From Rhizobium sp. 007 (GTDB lineage Bacteria; Pseudomonadota; Alphaproteobacteria; Rhizobiales; Rhizobiaceae): a stretch of 64,000 bases of DNA. Shown here one piece after another: positions 26,828 through 36,088 of this stretch. The first letter of the stretch is position 1; the number at the start of each line of letters is the position of its first letter. A program made the position numbers and the translations under genes. The notes under the pieces were generated by a model. The model saw nothing but the letters and a program-made list of their open reading frames with translations, did no database searches and had not been told where the DNA came from. The DNA lies in contig NZ_CP064188.1 of the NCBI RefSeq assembly GCF_015353075.1, positions 930,001-994,000 on the forward strand, written 5' to 3'.

Positions 26828-29278
26828 TTACTCTGCAGCCTGCGGATAGCCGATCGTCGCCATCGGCTTGAATTCATGCTTATCCTTGCCGGAAACACGC
26901 TCCGACCAGGGATCGACCTGGGCGAATTTCTGGCTGAACACGAAGCGGTCGAAATAGGCCTTGCGCTTTTCGGCATCGCCCATGATTTGGCGACGAATCT
27001 CATCGAGGCCGATGCGCTTGGCCCACTTGTAAATGCGCTCGAGATAACGTGCCTGCTCCCGGTACATCTGCGTCAGCGCAACGATATGCTCCAACGCTTC
27101 GTCATCGGTCTTGACGAGACCGAGGATCTCGGTGCCCTTGATGTCGAGACCGGCCGCACCGGCGAAGTGAATTTCGTAGCCGGAATCCACGCAGATGACG
27201 CCGACATCCTTGCAGGTCGCCTCCGCGCAGTTGCGCGGACATCCGGAGACAGCCATCTTTAGCTTTGCCGGCGTCCAGGAGCCCCACATGAACTTTTCAA
27301 TGCGGATGCCGAGCCCGGTTGAATCCTGCGTGCCGAAGCGGCACCAGTCGGAGCCGACACAGGTCTTTACCGTGCGCAGGCCCTTGGCATAGGCCTGACC
27401 GGAGACGAAGCCTGCCTTGCCGAGATCGGCCCAGACGGCCGGAAGGTCCTCTTTCTCGACGCCGAGCAGGTCGATGCGCTGGCCGCCGGTGACCTTCACC
27501 ATCGGGATTTCGAACTTGTCGACCACGTCGGCGATGGCCCGCAGCTCCTTGGAGCTGGTAACACCGCCCCACATGCGCGGCACCACCGAATAAGTGCCGT
27601 CCTTCTGGATGTTGGCGTGGACGCGCTCGTTGATGAAGCGCGACTGATAATCGTCGGCATATTCGTCCGGCCAGTCGCAGACGAGGTAGTAGTTGAGCGC
27701 TGGACGGCACTTGGCGCAACCGCAGGATGTCTTCCACTCCAGCTCCTGCATGACGGCAGGAATGGTCTTCAGCCCCTTGGCCTTGATCAGGCGTCGGACG
27801 TCGTCATGGCCAAGTTCCGTGCAGGTGCACATCGGCTGTACGGCGGCAGGGTTATAGCTATCGCCGAGCGTCAGCGCCATCAATTGCTCAACGAGGCCGG
27901 TACAGGAGCCGCAGGACGCCGACGCCTTTGTGTGGGCGCGCACGTCGTCCAGCGAGGTCAGCCCCTTGGCCGTGATCGTCGAGGTGATTTTGCCCTTGCA
28001 TACGCCGTTGCAGCCACAGATTTCCGCGTCATCCGGCAAGGCTGCAACGGCCGCCATAGGGTCCAGTGGGGACCCTCCCTGGTAGGCCTGTCCGAAGATC
28101 AGCGTCTCGCGCATCTCGGAAATATCGGTCTGCTTCTTCTTGAGATCGTTGAACCAGGCGCCGTCTGCGGTTTCGCCGTAGAGCACAGTTCCGATGATCT
28201 TGTTATCCTTCAGCACCAGGCGCTTGTAGACACCAGCCGAAGCGTCGCGAAGGACGATCTCCTCGCGGTCGTCGCCGTCGGCGAAATCGCCAAGCGAGTA
28301 GAGCTCGATGCCGGTGACCTTGAGCTTGGTCGGGGTGTCGGAGTGAACGAAGGTCGCCGAGGTGTCGCCGCAGAGGTGGGCGGCGGCAACGCGGGCCATT
28401 TCGTAGAGCGGAGCGACGAGACCGTAGACCTGTCCACCGACTTCTGCGCATTCGCCGAGCGCCATGATGCTGCCGTCCGAGGTCTGCATGCCGTTATCGA
28501 CGACGATGCCGCGATTGACCGCGATGCCAGCCTCTTTCGCCAGGCCGACATTCGGACGGATGCCGACGGCCATGACGACGAGCGTGGCCGGAATGATCCG
28601 TCCGTCGTCGAGCTCGATGCCCTCGACCCTGCCATCACCGATGATTGCCTTGGTATTGGCCTTGGTGATGACCTTGATGCCGCGCTCCTCGACTGCCCTT
28701 TGCAGCAGATAGCCGGCCGCAGGATCGAGCTGACGCTCCATCAGCGTCGGCATGACATGCAGCACGGTCACGTCCATGCCACGCTGGGCAAGGCCGGCTG
28801 CCGCCTCAAGACCGAGCAGGCCGCCGCCGATGACGATCGCCTTTTCGCGTGACTGGGCAGCAAGCAGCATTGCCTGCACGTCGTCGAGGTCGCGGTAGGT
28901 GATGACGCCAGGTAGATCCTTGCCGGGAACCGGAATGATGAAGGGCACGGAGCCGGTGGCGATCACCAGCTTGTCGTAGCTTTCGGTGACGCCGTGGTCG
29001 GAGGTCACGGTCTTCGCGTGCCGATCGATCGCAACGATCTTGTGGCCCTTGTAGAGCGTGATGCCGTGCTTGATGTACCAGCCGTCGCCGTGAATGATGA
29101 TCTGCTCATAGTCCTTTTCTCCGGAAAGAACAGGAGAGAGCATGATGCGGTCATAATTGACGCGCGGCTCGGCGTTGAAGATTGTGACCTCGTATTGGCC
29201 TGGGGCCGTTTCGAAGAGGTGCTCGAGCATGCGCCCGGGCGCCATGCCGTTGCCGATGATAACGAGTTTTTCTGTCAT
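26828..29278 (-). CDS. nirB: NADH-dependent nitrite reductase large subunit
   Basis: This 816-residue cytoplasmic enzyme reduces nitrite to ammonium. The N-terminal half binds FAD and NADH (VIIGNGMAPGR; VIGGGLLGLEAAAGLAQRG). The BFD-like Cys cluster CGCNGVCKGKI ... CGSCTGLV follows in the middle. The siroheme/[4Fe-4S] site shows CVGSDWCRFG and SGCPRNCAEATCKD. All Cys ligands are present. It is the second gene of the narK operon, 17 bases after narK. Confidence 0.96.
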   Translation of the reverse strand: MTEKLVIIGNGMAPGRMLEHLFETAPGQYEVTIFNAEPRVNYDRIMLSPVLSGEKDYEQIIIHGDGWYIKHGITLYKGHKIVAIDRHAKTVTSDHGVTESYDKLVIATGSVPFIIPVPGKDLPGVITYRDLDDVQAMLLAAQSREKAIVIGGGLLGLEAAAGLAQRGMDVTVLHVMPTLMERQLDPAAGYLLQRAVEERGIKVITKANTKAIIGDGRVEGIELDDGRIIPATLVVMAVGIRPNVGLAKEAGIAVNRGIVVDNGMQTSDGSIMALGECAEVGGQVYGLVAPLYEMARVAAAHLCGDTSATFVHSDTPTKLKVTGIELYSLGDFADGDDREEIVLRDASAGVYKRLVLKDNKIIGTVLYGETADGAWFNDLKKKQTDISEMRETLIFGQAYQGGSPLDPMAAVAALPDDAEICGCNGVCKGKITSTITAKGLTSLDDVRAHTKASASCGSCTGLVEQLMALTLGDSYNPAAVQPMCTCTELGHDDVRRLIKAKGLKTIPAVMQELEWKTSCGCAKCRPALNYYLVCDWPDEYADDYQSRFINERVHANIQKDGTYSVVPRMWGGVTSSKELRAIADVVDKFEIPMVKVTGGQRIDLLGVEKEDLPAVWADLGKAGFVSGQAYAKGLRTVKTCVGSDWCRFGTQDSTGLGIRIEKFMWGSWTPAKLKMAVSGCPRNCAEATCKDVGVICVDSGYEIHFAGAAGLDIKGTEILGLVKTDDEALEHIVALTQMYREQARYLERIYKWAKRIGLDEIRRQIMGDAEKRKAYFDRFVFSQKFAQVDPWSERVSGKDKHEFKPMATIGYPQAAE

Positions 29279-29295
29279 AGTTACAAGTCCTTAGA

Positions 29296-30567
29296 TTAGG
29301 TTGCCGCCACTGCAGGCACGGCGTGCCCCTGGCGTGACAGGTGCTTTACGGACAGGTGCATCCAGATGAGCGACGTCACGACGATCGCAAAGAGCAGCAG
29401 GAAGCAGCTGGACCAAAGGCCGGTGATGTCCTTGAGCAGGCCGAAAGCGATCGGAAGGATGAAACCGCCAAGGCCGCCCATCATCCCGACGACGCCGCCG
29501 ACTGCGCCGACGCTTTCTGGATAGTAGGCCGGAATGTGCTTGTAGACGGCTGCTTTGCCGAGGCTCATGAAGAACCCGAGCACGAAGATGACGATGATGA
29601 AGATTGCTGGCGTGATACCAAGCGCAGGCCCGGTTCCCGATGGAGATGCAGCCGGTAGAGACAGGATGAGGGTGGCGGCGGCGGAAACGGCCAGCATCGC
29701 GTACATCACGCTTCTTGCGCCCTTCTTGTCGGATAGGACGCCGCCGAATGCTCTAAAGATGCTGCCTGGCACGGAATAGGCCGCGGCAATCATGCCGGCG
29801 ATTTCCAGATTGAATCCGTAGACACCGACCAGATAGCGCGGCAACCACAAAGACAGGGCGACAAAGCCGCCGAAGGCGAAAAAATAATAAAGCGAGAAAC
29901 GCCAGACCTGGATGTTCTTGAGAGGAGCGAATTCTTCGAGGAAGCTCTTGGAGGCGACGCCGCGACAGCGGCGGTCGCGAAAGGCCGGGTCGTCGGTGGT
30001 CGAAAACCAGAAGACGATTGCCATCGCCACAAGAACGAGAGCCCAGATTTCAGCAACCGCCTGCCATCCCCAGGCGATGAGCACGAAGGGCGCCGCGAAC
30101 TTGGTAACCGCGGCTCCGACATTGCCGGCGCCGAAAATCCCGAGCGCGGTTCCCTGCTTTTCTGGCGGAAAGAACGGCGAGACATATGCGACACCAACTG
30201 CGAAGGAACCACCGGCGAGGCCGATCCCGAGTCCTGCGATCAGCATTTCTGTGTAGCTTGTTGCGTAGGAGAGCAGGAAAGTCGCTATGGCCGCTGCCAC
30301 CATGGTGAGCGTGTAGACCAGACGACCGCCGTAGCGGCTCGTCCATATGCCAAGCACGATCCGGACGAGCGAGCCGGTCAACACAGGGGTGCCCACCAGC
30401 AATCCGAATTCTGCCTCGTTGAGGCCGAGTTCCTGTTTGATACGAACGCCTATAATCGCAAAGATCGTCCAGACGGCGAAGCAAACGGTGAAGGCGACCG
30501 TCGAAATCCACAATGCTCTGGCTGGCTCGCCAGCAGACATAGACTGGGGTTTCTCAGAAAAAGGCAT
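29296..30567 (-). CDS. narK: Nitrate/nitrite MFS transporter
   Basis: This 423-residue major facilitator of the nitrate-nitrite porter family has 12 predicted membrane segments. Conserved features include RIVLGIWTSRYGGR in the second membrane region and glycine-rich segments AGLGIGLAGGSFAVGVAYVSP and GVVGMMGGLGGFILPI. ATG 30567 has a GGAGA site upstream; the frame extends to 30741, but that part is the leader with the attenuator. It opens the narK-nirB-nirD-nasA-cysG operon. Because nrtABC is also present, the locus has two uptake routes. Confidence 0.92.
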   Translation of the reverse strand: MPFSEKPQSMSAGEPARALWISTVAFTVCFAVWTIFAIIGVRIKQELGLNEAEFGLLVGTPVLTGSLVRIVLGIWTSRYGGRLVYTLTMVAAAIATFLLSYATSYTEMLIAGLGIGLAGGSFAVGVAYVSPFFPPEKQGTALGIFGAGNVGAAVTKFAAPFVLIAWGWQAVAEIWALVLVAMAIVFWFSTTDDPAFRDRRCRGVASKSFLEEFAPLKNIQVWRFSLYYFFAFGGFVALSLWLPRYLVGVYGFNLEIAGMIAAAYSVPGSIFRAFGGVLSDKKGARSVMYAMLAVSAAATLILSLPAASPSGTGPALGITPAIFIIVIFVLGFFMSLGKAAVYKHIPAYYPESVGAVGGVVGMMGGLGGFILPIAFGLLKDITGLWSSCFLLLFAIVVTSLIWMHLSVKHLSRQGHAVPAVAAT

Positions 30568-30614
30568 GGCTTCTCCAGGGCCCGACAATGTCGTGCCAAT
30601 CCATCGTTGAGAGT

Positions 30615-30681
30615 TAAAACAAAAAGCCGCTGGCCAGGTCGCGCACACACGAATGCGCGGGATATCCTGATCAGCGGCTTT
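30615..30681 (-). terminator. Attenuator in the narK leader
   Basis: On the transcribed (minus) strand AAAGCCGCTG (30681-30672) pairs perfectly with CAGCGGCTTT (30632-30623), followed by a U-rich run TTTTTGTTTT. The long loop has its own nested stem (CGCGCA ... TGCGCG). It lies between the sigma-54 promoter and the narK start, where a terminator makes sense only if it is conditional. NasT-type ANTAR proteins prevent termination at such leaders, and nasT lies next door. Confidence 0.8.
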
Positions 30682-30704
30682 GCCTGAGGCGCCCGTCTTT
30701 GGAC

Positions 30705-30727
30705 GCCGAAACATGCGACCTTTCGGC
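30705..30727 (-). promoter_or_regulatory. Leader hairpin upstream of the narK attenuator
   Basis: On the minus strand GCCGAAA pairs with TTTCGGC across a 9-base loop. It is among the first sequence transcribed from the -24/-12 promoter. It could be part of the NasT-binding element, but the tight hexaloop described for ANTAR targets is not obvious to me. Confidence 0.45.
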
Positions 30728-30741
30728 CTCGTGATTATCAA

Positions 30742-30757
30742 TGCAAGAGGCGTGCCA
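30742..30757 (-). promoter_or_regulatory. Sigma-54 promoter of the narK-nirBD-nasA-cysG operon
   Basis: Read on the minus strand the sequence is TGGCACGCCTCTTGCA, a full -24/-12 match with GG and GC 10 bases apart. Transcription should begin near 30731, giving a leader of about 165 bases. NtrC is the expected activator from what is known of nitrogen control in rhizobia. Confidence 0.9.
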
Positions 30758-30854
30758 ATTCGAAATCTAGGCGAATTTCGTCTTTTCTCTCCGCAAGTCA
30801 GCCTTTTTGGTCAGGATGACTAGGGCGAGACCGCCGGTTCCTTCGGCCAAAAAT

Positions 30855-30867
30855 TATGCAATGCATA
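30855..30867. promoter_or_regulatory. Candidate enhancer palindrome upstream of the narK promoter
   Basis: TATGCA-A-TGCATA is a perfect palindrome about 100 bases upstream of the -24/-12 element, in the position of an NtrC-type enhancer site. The bases only loosely resemble the NtrC consensus, so the protein is uncertain. The rest of the 316-base gap holds only the promoter and leader. Confidence 0.4.
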
Positions 30868-30883
30868 GAAAATAGGCGTCATG

Positions 30884-32098
30884 CTATGCCTGCTTTTGAG
30901 CAGCAATATACGCATCGACGCAATCGGGATCAAAGAGATTGCCGTCGAAAAAGCCATCCGGACCAAGCGTCATCGTGCCGCTGGAGCCAACTGGCGTTTC
31001 CATGCGCAAGGCGCCCTCAACCTTCGAACTTGCAGCCGGCATTGCAACGCCGAGCGCCTTTAGAGCATTGCGGTAGATATCCGGCCGGTAGGTGTTGCCG
31101 GCCACGTTCTGGTGGGCCGCGGTGTGATCGACGTGGCCCCAGCGGACCATCTGCGTGTAGAACCAAAGGGCGTGGCTCTTCCATGGAAACGTCGCCGCCT
31201 TGGCGTGCGGGACGAAGAAGTCGCTGACCGTCTGCGTTGCGTTGCGGCCAACTTTAAGCACGCCGGTGACGGATGGACGCAGCCACTCTGCCGGGCTGTT
31301 GATATAGGCCGGACCCGAAAGCAATAGGGCAAGCTCTTCATGATTGGCGGGGTCGGCGCACCAGACTGAGGCATTGTAAAGCGCTCGCAGGAGGGCCACG
31401 AGTGCGTCAGGATGGCTATCGCCCCAGCGACTGTTCACGCCCAGCACCTTTTCGGGACTGGATTTCCAGATCGCCGCCTTGACGGTTGCAAGGTGCGCGC
31501 CGCGTTTGAGGACGCCGAAGGTATTCCACGGTTCTCCAGCACAATAGCCGTCGATCAGACCGGACCTCAGCGCGTCACCCATATCCTGCGGCGGAAGGGT
31601 CACGATCTCGATCTCGTGGTCTGGGTCGATACCGCTTCCAGAAAGCCAGTAGCGCAATTCGTAGTTATGTCCGGAGTAGGGGTGTACGATACCGAAACGA
31701 AGCCTGTCGCCTGCCCGCTGCGAAATCACTTTTTTCAGTGCCGCACCGCTTGAGCGCGCATCAAGTGCATCGGCTGCGCCATCGTCGGCCATTTCCCGCC
31801 ACAAGGCGCCCGAAACGGTGACGGCATTTCCGCCAAGCCCAAGCGCCATGGGTACGATCATGCGCGGCGCGGGGGCCATGAGACCGAGATTGCAGGCGAT
31901 CGGCATGGGGGCAAGAATATGAGCGACTTCGAAATGGCCGACCGCCAGCCTGTCCCTGATCGTTGCCCAGGATCGCTCCCGCACGAGCGTGAGGGCCACT
32001 TCCTGCGCTTCAGCAAAGCCCTTCTCTTTGGCGACGACGAGCAGCGCGCTGTCGAGAAGCGGAACGAAGCCCGCGGTGATGTCATGCCTGTTCCTCAT
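30884..32098 (-). CDS. nasS: Nitrate sensor NasS, second copy
   Basis: This 404-residue protein resembles nitrate-binding NrtA/CmpA but has no signal peptide, as expected for cytoplasmic NasS. Without nitrate NasS holds NasT inactive; with nitrate it releases it. Family motifs include AHILAPMPIA, YSGHNYELRYWL, IDGYCAGEPWN and FPWKSHALWFYTQMVRWG. Its ATG overlaps the nasT-type stop by four bases. It differs much more from the other NasS copy at 36323-37606 than the two NasT copies differ from each other. It lies just upstream of the narK promoter. Confidence 0.88.
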   Translation of the reverse strand: MRNRHDITAGFVPLLDSALLVVAKEKGFAEAQEVALTLVRERSWATIRDRLAVGHFEVAHILAPMPIACNLGLMAPAPRMIVPMALGLGGNAVTVSGALWREMADDGAADALDARSSGAALKKVISQRAGDRLRFGIVHPYSGHNYELRYWLSGSGIDPDHEIEIVTLPPQDMGDALRSGLIDGYCAGEPWNTFGVLKRGAHLATVKAAIWKSSPEKVLGVNSRWGDSHPDALVALLRALYNASVWCADPANHEELALLLSGPAYINSPAEWLRPSVTGVLKVGRNATQTVSDFFVPHAKAATFPWKSHALWFYTQMVRWGHVDHTAAHQNVAGNTYRPDIYRNALKALGVAMPAASSKVEGALRMETPVGSSGTMTLGPDGFFDGNLFDPDCVDAYIAAQKQA

Positions 32099-32697
32099 AC
32101 GTCCGCTCCAGGATCAAGCAGGTTTGCCGCGGTGACGAGGCTTTGAGCGATCTCGACGACTTTCCTGTTCTGGTTCATAGCCGTGCGCCGCAATAGCGCG
32201 TAAGCTTCCTCTTCCGACAGCCCGCGGGTGCGCATCAGCAACCCCTTGGCGCGATCGATCAGTTTGCGTTTTTCCAACTCGCCGCGAGTTTCTTCCAGCT
32301 CTCGACTCAATCGCGCAAACGCATTGAAACGACTGATCGCCATCTTGAGGATGGGTCGGACCCGTTCCTGCTTCAGGCCATCAACGATGTATGCGGAAAC
32401 CCCTGCCTCGACCGCAGCTTCGATCGAGGCTTCATCGGACTTGTCCACGAACATGGCGATGGGCCTCTTCACCGCACGCGATATCTGGAAGATGCTCTCC
32501 AACATGTCGCGGTTGGGGTTTTCGAGATCGATGACGATCACATCGGGATTGATCTCGGTGATGCGCCTGGCAAGACCATTCATGTCATCGATGATCGTGA
32601 CCCTGTCATAACCGGCCTCGCGCAAACCGTCCTCGATGATGGACGCACGAATGCGGTTCTCATCAATGACCAGAACATTCAGACTGTTAGCTTTCAT
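32095..32697 (-). CDS. nasT: ANTAR antiterminator NasT, second copy
   Basis: This 200-residue protein has a receiver-like domain (VLVIDENRIRASIIEDG, PDVIVIDLENPNRDML) and a C-terminal ANTAR RNA-binding domain (DRAKGLLMRTRGLSEEEAYALLRRTAM). ANTAR proteins bind hairpins in nascent leaders and prevent termination. ATG 32697 (MKANSLNVLVID) is chosen; the frame runs on to 32727 without support. Over half of its residues match the NasT copy at 37647-38234 by eye. It is coupled to the nasS-type gene by an ATGA overlap and follows nrtC after 208 bases. Confidence 0.92.
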   Translation of the reverse strand: MKANSLNVLVIDENRIRASIIEDGLREAGYDRVTIIDDMNGLARRITEINPDVIVIDLENPNRDMLESIFQISRAVKRPIAMFVDKSDEASIEAAVEAGVSAYIVDGLKQERVRPILKMAISRFNAFARLSRELEETRGELEKRKLIDRAKGLLMRTRGLSEEEAYALLRRTAMNQNRKVVEIAQSLVTAANLLDPGADV

Positions 32698-32905
32698 GAG
32701 GCCGCGCCACGGGTTACTGGCATTCATTCGCTACAGGCGCGCCGATGGTGCAGGAGCCAACGGACACGACGCCGCAGATGCGCGAATACAGCCACAAAAT
32801 CAAGCAGTATCTTGGCTGCCTGATCTCATGCTCTGCCCGCACGAACGGGGTCCGTCCCTAGCCGAGTGGTCGAACACGGCACTGCACAGCGGTAATCGTT
32901 GTAAG

Positions 32906-33703
32906 TTACTCCGCGGCTTCAACGAAGCGGTGACGTTCGTAAAGAAACTTCAAAACGGCCTCGCGGCACTTGAGATAAGTGCGGTCCGAAGCGAGTTCGA
33001 TGCGGTTGCGGGGCTTCTCGATCGGCACATCGAGGATTTCACCGATCTTGGCCGCTGGCCCGTTGGTCATCATCACGATGCGGTCAGAGAGCAGCACGGC
33101 CTCGTCGACATCGTGGGTGATCATCACCATCGTGTTGCCGAGACGTGCGTGGATGTCCATCACCGCATCCTGCAGATGGGCACGCGTTAGCGCGTCGAGC
33201 GCACCGAAGGGTTCGTCGAGCAGGAGGATCTTCGGCTCCATCGACAACGCACGGGCGATGCCGACACGCTGCTTCATGCCGCCGGAAATCTCAGAAGGCC
33301 GCTTGTCCTTGGCGTGGGCCATCTGGACGAGATCAAGATTGGCCATGACCCATTCGTGACGCTCCGCCCTGCTCTTTGAGCTGCTGAAGACCTTGGAAAC
33401 GGCCAGGTTGACGTTTTCATAGACGGTGAGCCAGGGAAGCAGGCTGTGGTTTTGGAACACGACGGCGCGTTCGGGACCGGGCGCATTGACTTCCCGGTTT
33501 TCGAGAAGCACTGCACCGGCCGAAACTGGCGTTAAGCCGGCGATCAGGTTCAAAAGCGTGGATTTACCGCAGCCGGAGTGGCCGATGATCGATACGAACT
33601 CACCCTTGGCAATCGTCAGGTTGATGCCCTTCAGCACTTCGGCGCGCGTTCCGGCCCGGTCAAAATGCTTGTCGATATGGTCGAGCTTGAGATAGGCAGT
33701 CAT
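32906..33703 (-). CDS. nrtC: Nitrate ABC transporter ATP-binding protein
   Basis: This 265-residue ATPase of the nitrate/sulfonate/taurine group has Walker [13 protein letters not shown], signature EISGGMKQRVGIARAL, Walker B ILLLDEPFGALD and H-loop VMITHDVDEAVLLSD. ATG 33703 (MTAYLKLDHID) has GAGGAAC upstream; the longer frame to 33910 overlaps the permease gene and is not coding. It lacks the C-terminal NrtA-like regulatory domain of cyanobacterial NrtC and so corresponds to NrtD in layout. Confidence 0.9.
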   Translation of the reverse strand: MTAYLKLDHIDKHFDRAGTRAEVLKGINLTIAKGEFVSIIGHSGCGKSTLLNLIAGLTPVSAGAVLLENREVNAPGPERAVVFQNHSLLPWLTVYENVNLAVSKVFSSSKSRAERHEWVMANLDLVQMAHAKDKRPSEISGGMKQRVGIARALSMEPKILLLDEPFGALDALTRAHLQDAVMDIHARLGNTMVMITHDVDEAVLLSDRIVMMTNGPAAKIGEILDVPIEKPRNRIELASDRTYLKCREAVLKFLYERHRFVEAAE

Positions 33704-33714
33704 GATCGTTCCTC

Positions 33715-34605
33715 TCAGTTGGCCGAAGCGCCGCGGGTGATCAGTCGGCCTGCGGCGGCCACCAGCTTGTCGAGCGCGAAACCGACGACGCCGATATAGG
33801 CCAGGGCGACGATGATGTCTGGCAGGCGCGACGAGTTCCACGCATCCCAGATGAAGAAGCCGATACCGACGCCGCCGGTCAGCATCTCGGCTGCGACGAT
33901 GGCGAGCCACGACAGACCGACGCCGATACGAAGGCCGGTAAAGATGTAGGGCGCAGCCGATGGTAGCATGATCTTGAAGAAGAATTCGAAATGGTTGAGC
34001 CGCAGCACCTGTGCCACGTTGCGATAGTCCTGGGGGATATTGCGCACGCCAACGGCCGTGTTGATGATCACCGGCCAGATGGAGGTGATGAAGATCACGA
34101 AGATTGCTGAAGGATTGGAATCCTGGAAGGCAGCGAGCGACAGCGGCAGCCAGGCAAGTGGCGGGACGGTGCGCAATACCTGAAAGATCGGGTCGAGCCC
34201 GCGCATGGCCCAGACCGATTGGCCAATGACGGCGCCGATGACGACACCCGAGATTGCGGCAAGGCCGAAGCCGTAGGCGACGCGCTGCAGCGAGATGATG
34301 ACGCGCCAGCCAAGCCCGATGTCCTGGGAGCCGTAGTTGAAGAACGGATAAGCGATCAGATCAAAGCTTTCCTGCCAGACCCGGTGCGGAGAGGGCAGTG
34401 AGGCGTCGGGCGACGAACAGAGCACCTGCCAGATGGTCAGAATGATCGTAAGCACGACAAGCGGCGGCACGATGCTGCGCGCCGCCACCATCGCAACGCC
34501 GCGGACATTGATCCGGGGCGCCGGTTGTCTTGCAAGGCGGACGACATTTGCGGCCTTCGGCGCAGTCTTTGCCGGTATGGGTTCTTTCTTTGCCAGGGCG
34601 GACAT
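33715..34605 (-). CDS. nrtB: Nitrate ABC transporter permease
   Basis: This 296-residue inner-membrane permease of the NrtB/SsuC type has an N-terminal cytoplasmic arm rich in Ala and Arg, then six predicted membrane segments. The EAA-like loop reads RNVAQVLRLNHFEFFFKIMLPSA. TGGVGIGFFIWDAWN near the C terminus is typical of nitrate permeases. It lies 59 bases after nrtA and 11 bases before the ATPase gene. Confidence 0.92.
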   Translation of the reverse strand: MSALAKKEPIPAKTAPKAANVVRLARQPAPRINVRGVAMVAARSIVPPLVVLTIILTIWQVLCSSPDASLPSPHRVWQESFDLIAYPFFNYGSQDIGLGWRVIISLQRVAYGFGLAAISGVVIGAVIGQSVWAMRGLDPIFQVLRTVPPLAWLPLSLAAFQDSNPSAIFVIFITSIWPVIINTAVGVRNIPQDYRNVAQVLRLNHFEFFFKIMLPSAAPYIFTGLRIGVGLSWLAIVAAEMLTGGVGIGFFIWDAWNSSRLPDIIVALAYIGVVGFALDKLVAAAGRLITRGASAN

Positions 34606-34664
34606 GAGGCGCTCCTCGTCGTGAACAAAAGGCCGGCGCGCCTGTGACGCGCCGGAGGTGGGGA

Positions 34665-35963
34665 TCAGGATGCGGCCTTGATGGCAAGGCTATCGAGATA
34701 GGCGGACGGATTTTCCGGATCGAAGACCTTGCCGTCGAAGAAGGTTTCCTTGCCCCGGGACGGAGAAGACGGAATGTCGGCGGCGGCGACACCCAGCGCC
34801 TTGGCCGCATCGCGCCAGAGATCCTCCCGGTTGACCTGGTCGACGAGAGCCTTGATGTCGGTGTCAGGTGCGAACTTGCCCCAGCGGACGTTCTCGGCCA
34901 TGAACCAGGTGTCGTGGCTCTTGAAGGGGTAGGAGGCGCCGCCTGCCCAGAATTTCATGTAAAGATCGGTGCCATGGGCGACACGGCCGTTGCCGTAGTT
35001 GATGTCACCCTTGAGGCGGCCGAGGATGTCCTTCGGCGGCACGTTGAACCATTGGCGCTTGCCGAGGATTGTCGCCATCTCCTCCTTGTTGTCCATGCTG
35101 TCGCACCATTGTTGGGCTTCCATCACGGCCATCAGCAGGGCTCTTGTGGCATTCGGGTTCTTCTCGACCCAGTCGGCGCGCATGCCGAGCGCCTTTTCCG
35201 GATGTCCCTTCCAGAGTTCGCCGGTCGTTGCTGCGGTAAAGCCGACGCCCTGATTGACGAGCTGCTCGTTCCACGGCTCGCCGACACAGAAGACGTCCAT
35301 GTTGCCGACCTTCATGTTTGCCACCATCTGCGGCGGCGGCACGACGATGGTCGAGACGTCCTTGTCCGGATCGATGCCGCCGGCGGCAAGCCAGTAGCGG
35401 ATCCAAAGGTCATGGGTGCCCCCCGGGAAGGTCATTGCGGCCTTCACTTCCTTGCCTTCGGCCTTCTTTTTTTCGAAGGCCGCCTTCAGCTTGGATGCGT
35501 CGAGCTGGACGCCGGTATCGGCATATTCCTTGGCGACGGAAATGCCCTGGCTGTCGTAATTCAGGCGGGCGAGCAGGGCCATCGGTACCGGCTGATTGTT
35601 CTGGGTCACCTTGCCCGTATGCATCAGATAGGGCAGCGGCGAAAGGATATGGGCGCCGTCGATACCGTTCGAAGCCCCGCCGAGAACCAGATTGTCGCGT
35701 GTTGCCCCCCAGGAAGCCTGCTTGGCGACCTCGACATCGGGAAGGCCATGTTTTTCGAAAAGCCCCTTCTCCTTGGCGACGATCAACGCGGCAGCGTCGG
35801 TCAGCGCGATGAAGCCGAGTTTGGCGCCCGTGACTTCAGGTGCTGCGGCTGCTGCAAAGGCGCCGGACGGAAAAGCTGTGCGGACTGCGCCGATCAAGGC
35901 AGCCGCGGCGGTCGTTTTCAGGAGGCTTCGGCGGCTCATGCCGGTCGTAAGGATCTTGTTCAT
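34665..35963 (-). CDS. nrtA: Nitrate ABC transporter substrate-binding protein
   Basis: This 432-residue binding protein has a Tat-type signal at its N terminus (MSRRSLLKTTAAAALIG), so it is exported folded. The mature part shares with NasS the motifs AHILSPLPYLMHTGK, FPGGTHDLWIRYWLAAGGID, FCVGEPWN and FKSHDTWFMAENVRWGKF, which line the anion site of NrtA-type proteins. ATG 35963 is preceded by the leader and attenuator; an open frame to 36143 is not coding. It is the first gene of the nrtABC operon. Confidence 0.93.
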   Translation of the reverse strand: MNKILTTGMSRRSLLKTTAAAALIGAVRTAFPSGAFAAAAAPEVTGAKLGFIALTDAAALIVAKEKGLFEKHGLPDVEVAKQASWGATRDNLVLGGASNGIDGAHILSPLPYLMHTGKVTQNNQPVPMALLARLNYDSQGISVAKEYADTGVQLDASKLKAAFEKKKAEGKEVKAAMTFPGGTHDLWIRYWLAAGGIDPDKDVSTIVVPPPQMVANMKVGNMDVFCVGEPWNEQLVNQGVGFTAATTGELWKGHPEKALGMRADWVEKNPNATRALLMAVMEAQQWCDSMDNKEEMATILGKRQWFNVPPKDILGRLKGDINYGNGRVAHGTDLYMKFWAGGASYPFKSHDTWFMAENVRWGKFAPDTDIKALVDQVNREDLWRDAAKALGVAAADIPSSPSRGKETFFDGKVFDPENPSAYLDSLAIKAAS

Positions 35964-36005
35964 GCGCTGGTTCCCCTTGTTGGTCGTCGCAGGAATTTTC
36001 GGAAT

Positions 36006-36059
36006 AAAAAAACGCCGCCCGGAGATTGCGTCTGCGGGAAGGGAGAGTTCCCGGACAGC
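36006..36059 (-). terminator. Attenuator in the nrtA leader
   Basis: On the minus strand GCTGTCCGG (36059-36051) can pair with CCGGGCGGC (36022-36014) using two G-U pairs, and is followed by a run of seven T. The loop contains a nested GGGAA ... TTCCC stem. The design matches the narK leader: sigma-54 promoter, upstream hairpin, terminator with a long structured loop, then the first gene. Confidence 0.75.
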
Positions 36060-36088
36060 AAAGCCCGTGCGACGTCGATGTCTTTTGC

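Noticed and set aside
26818..27003. N-terminal extension of the nirD frame
   Set aside because: It overlaps the 3' end of nirB in another register, has no homology, and a good ribosome binding site precedes ATG 26817.
27617..28852. 411-codon open frame opposite nirB
   Set aside because: It is a complementary-strand shadow of nirB; its composition is typical of antisense frames in GC-rich DNA.
32860..32905. A stretch reading GCCGAGTGGTCGAA resembling the D-arm of a class II (Ser/Leu) tRNA
   Set aside because: No anticodon stem, variable arm, T-arm or acceptor pairing follows; the downstream bases run into the nrtC stop on the other strand. Probably chance.
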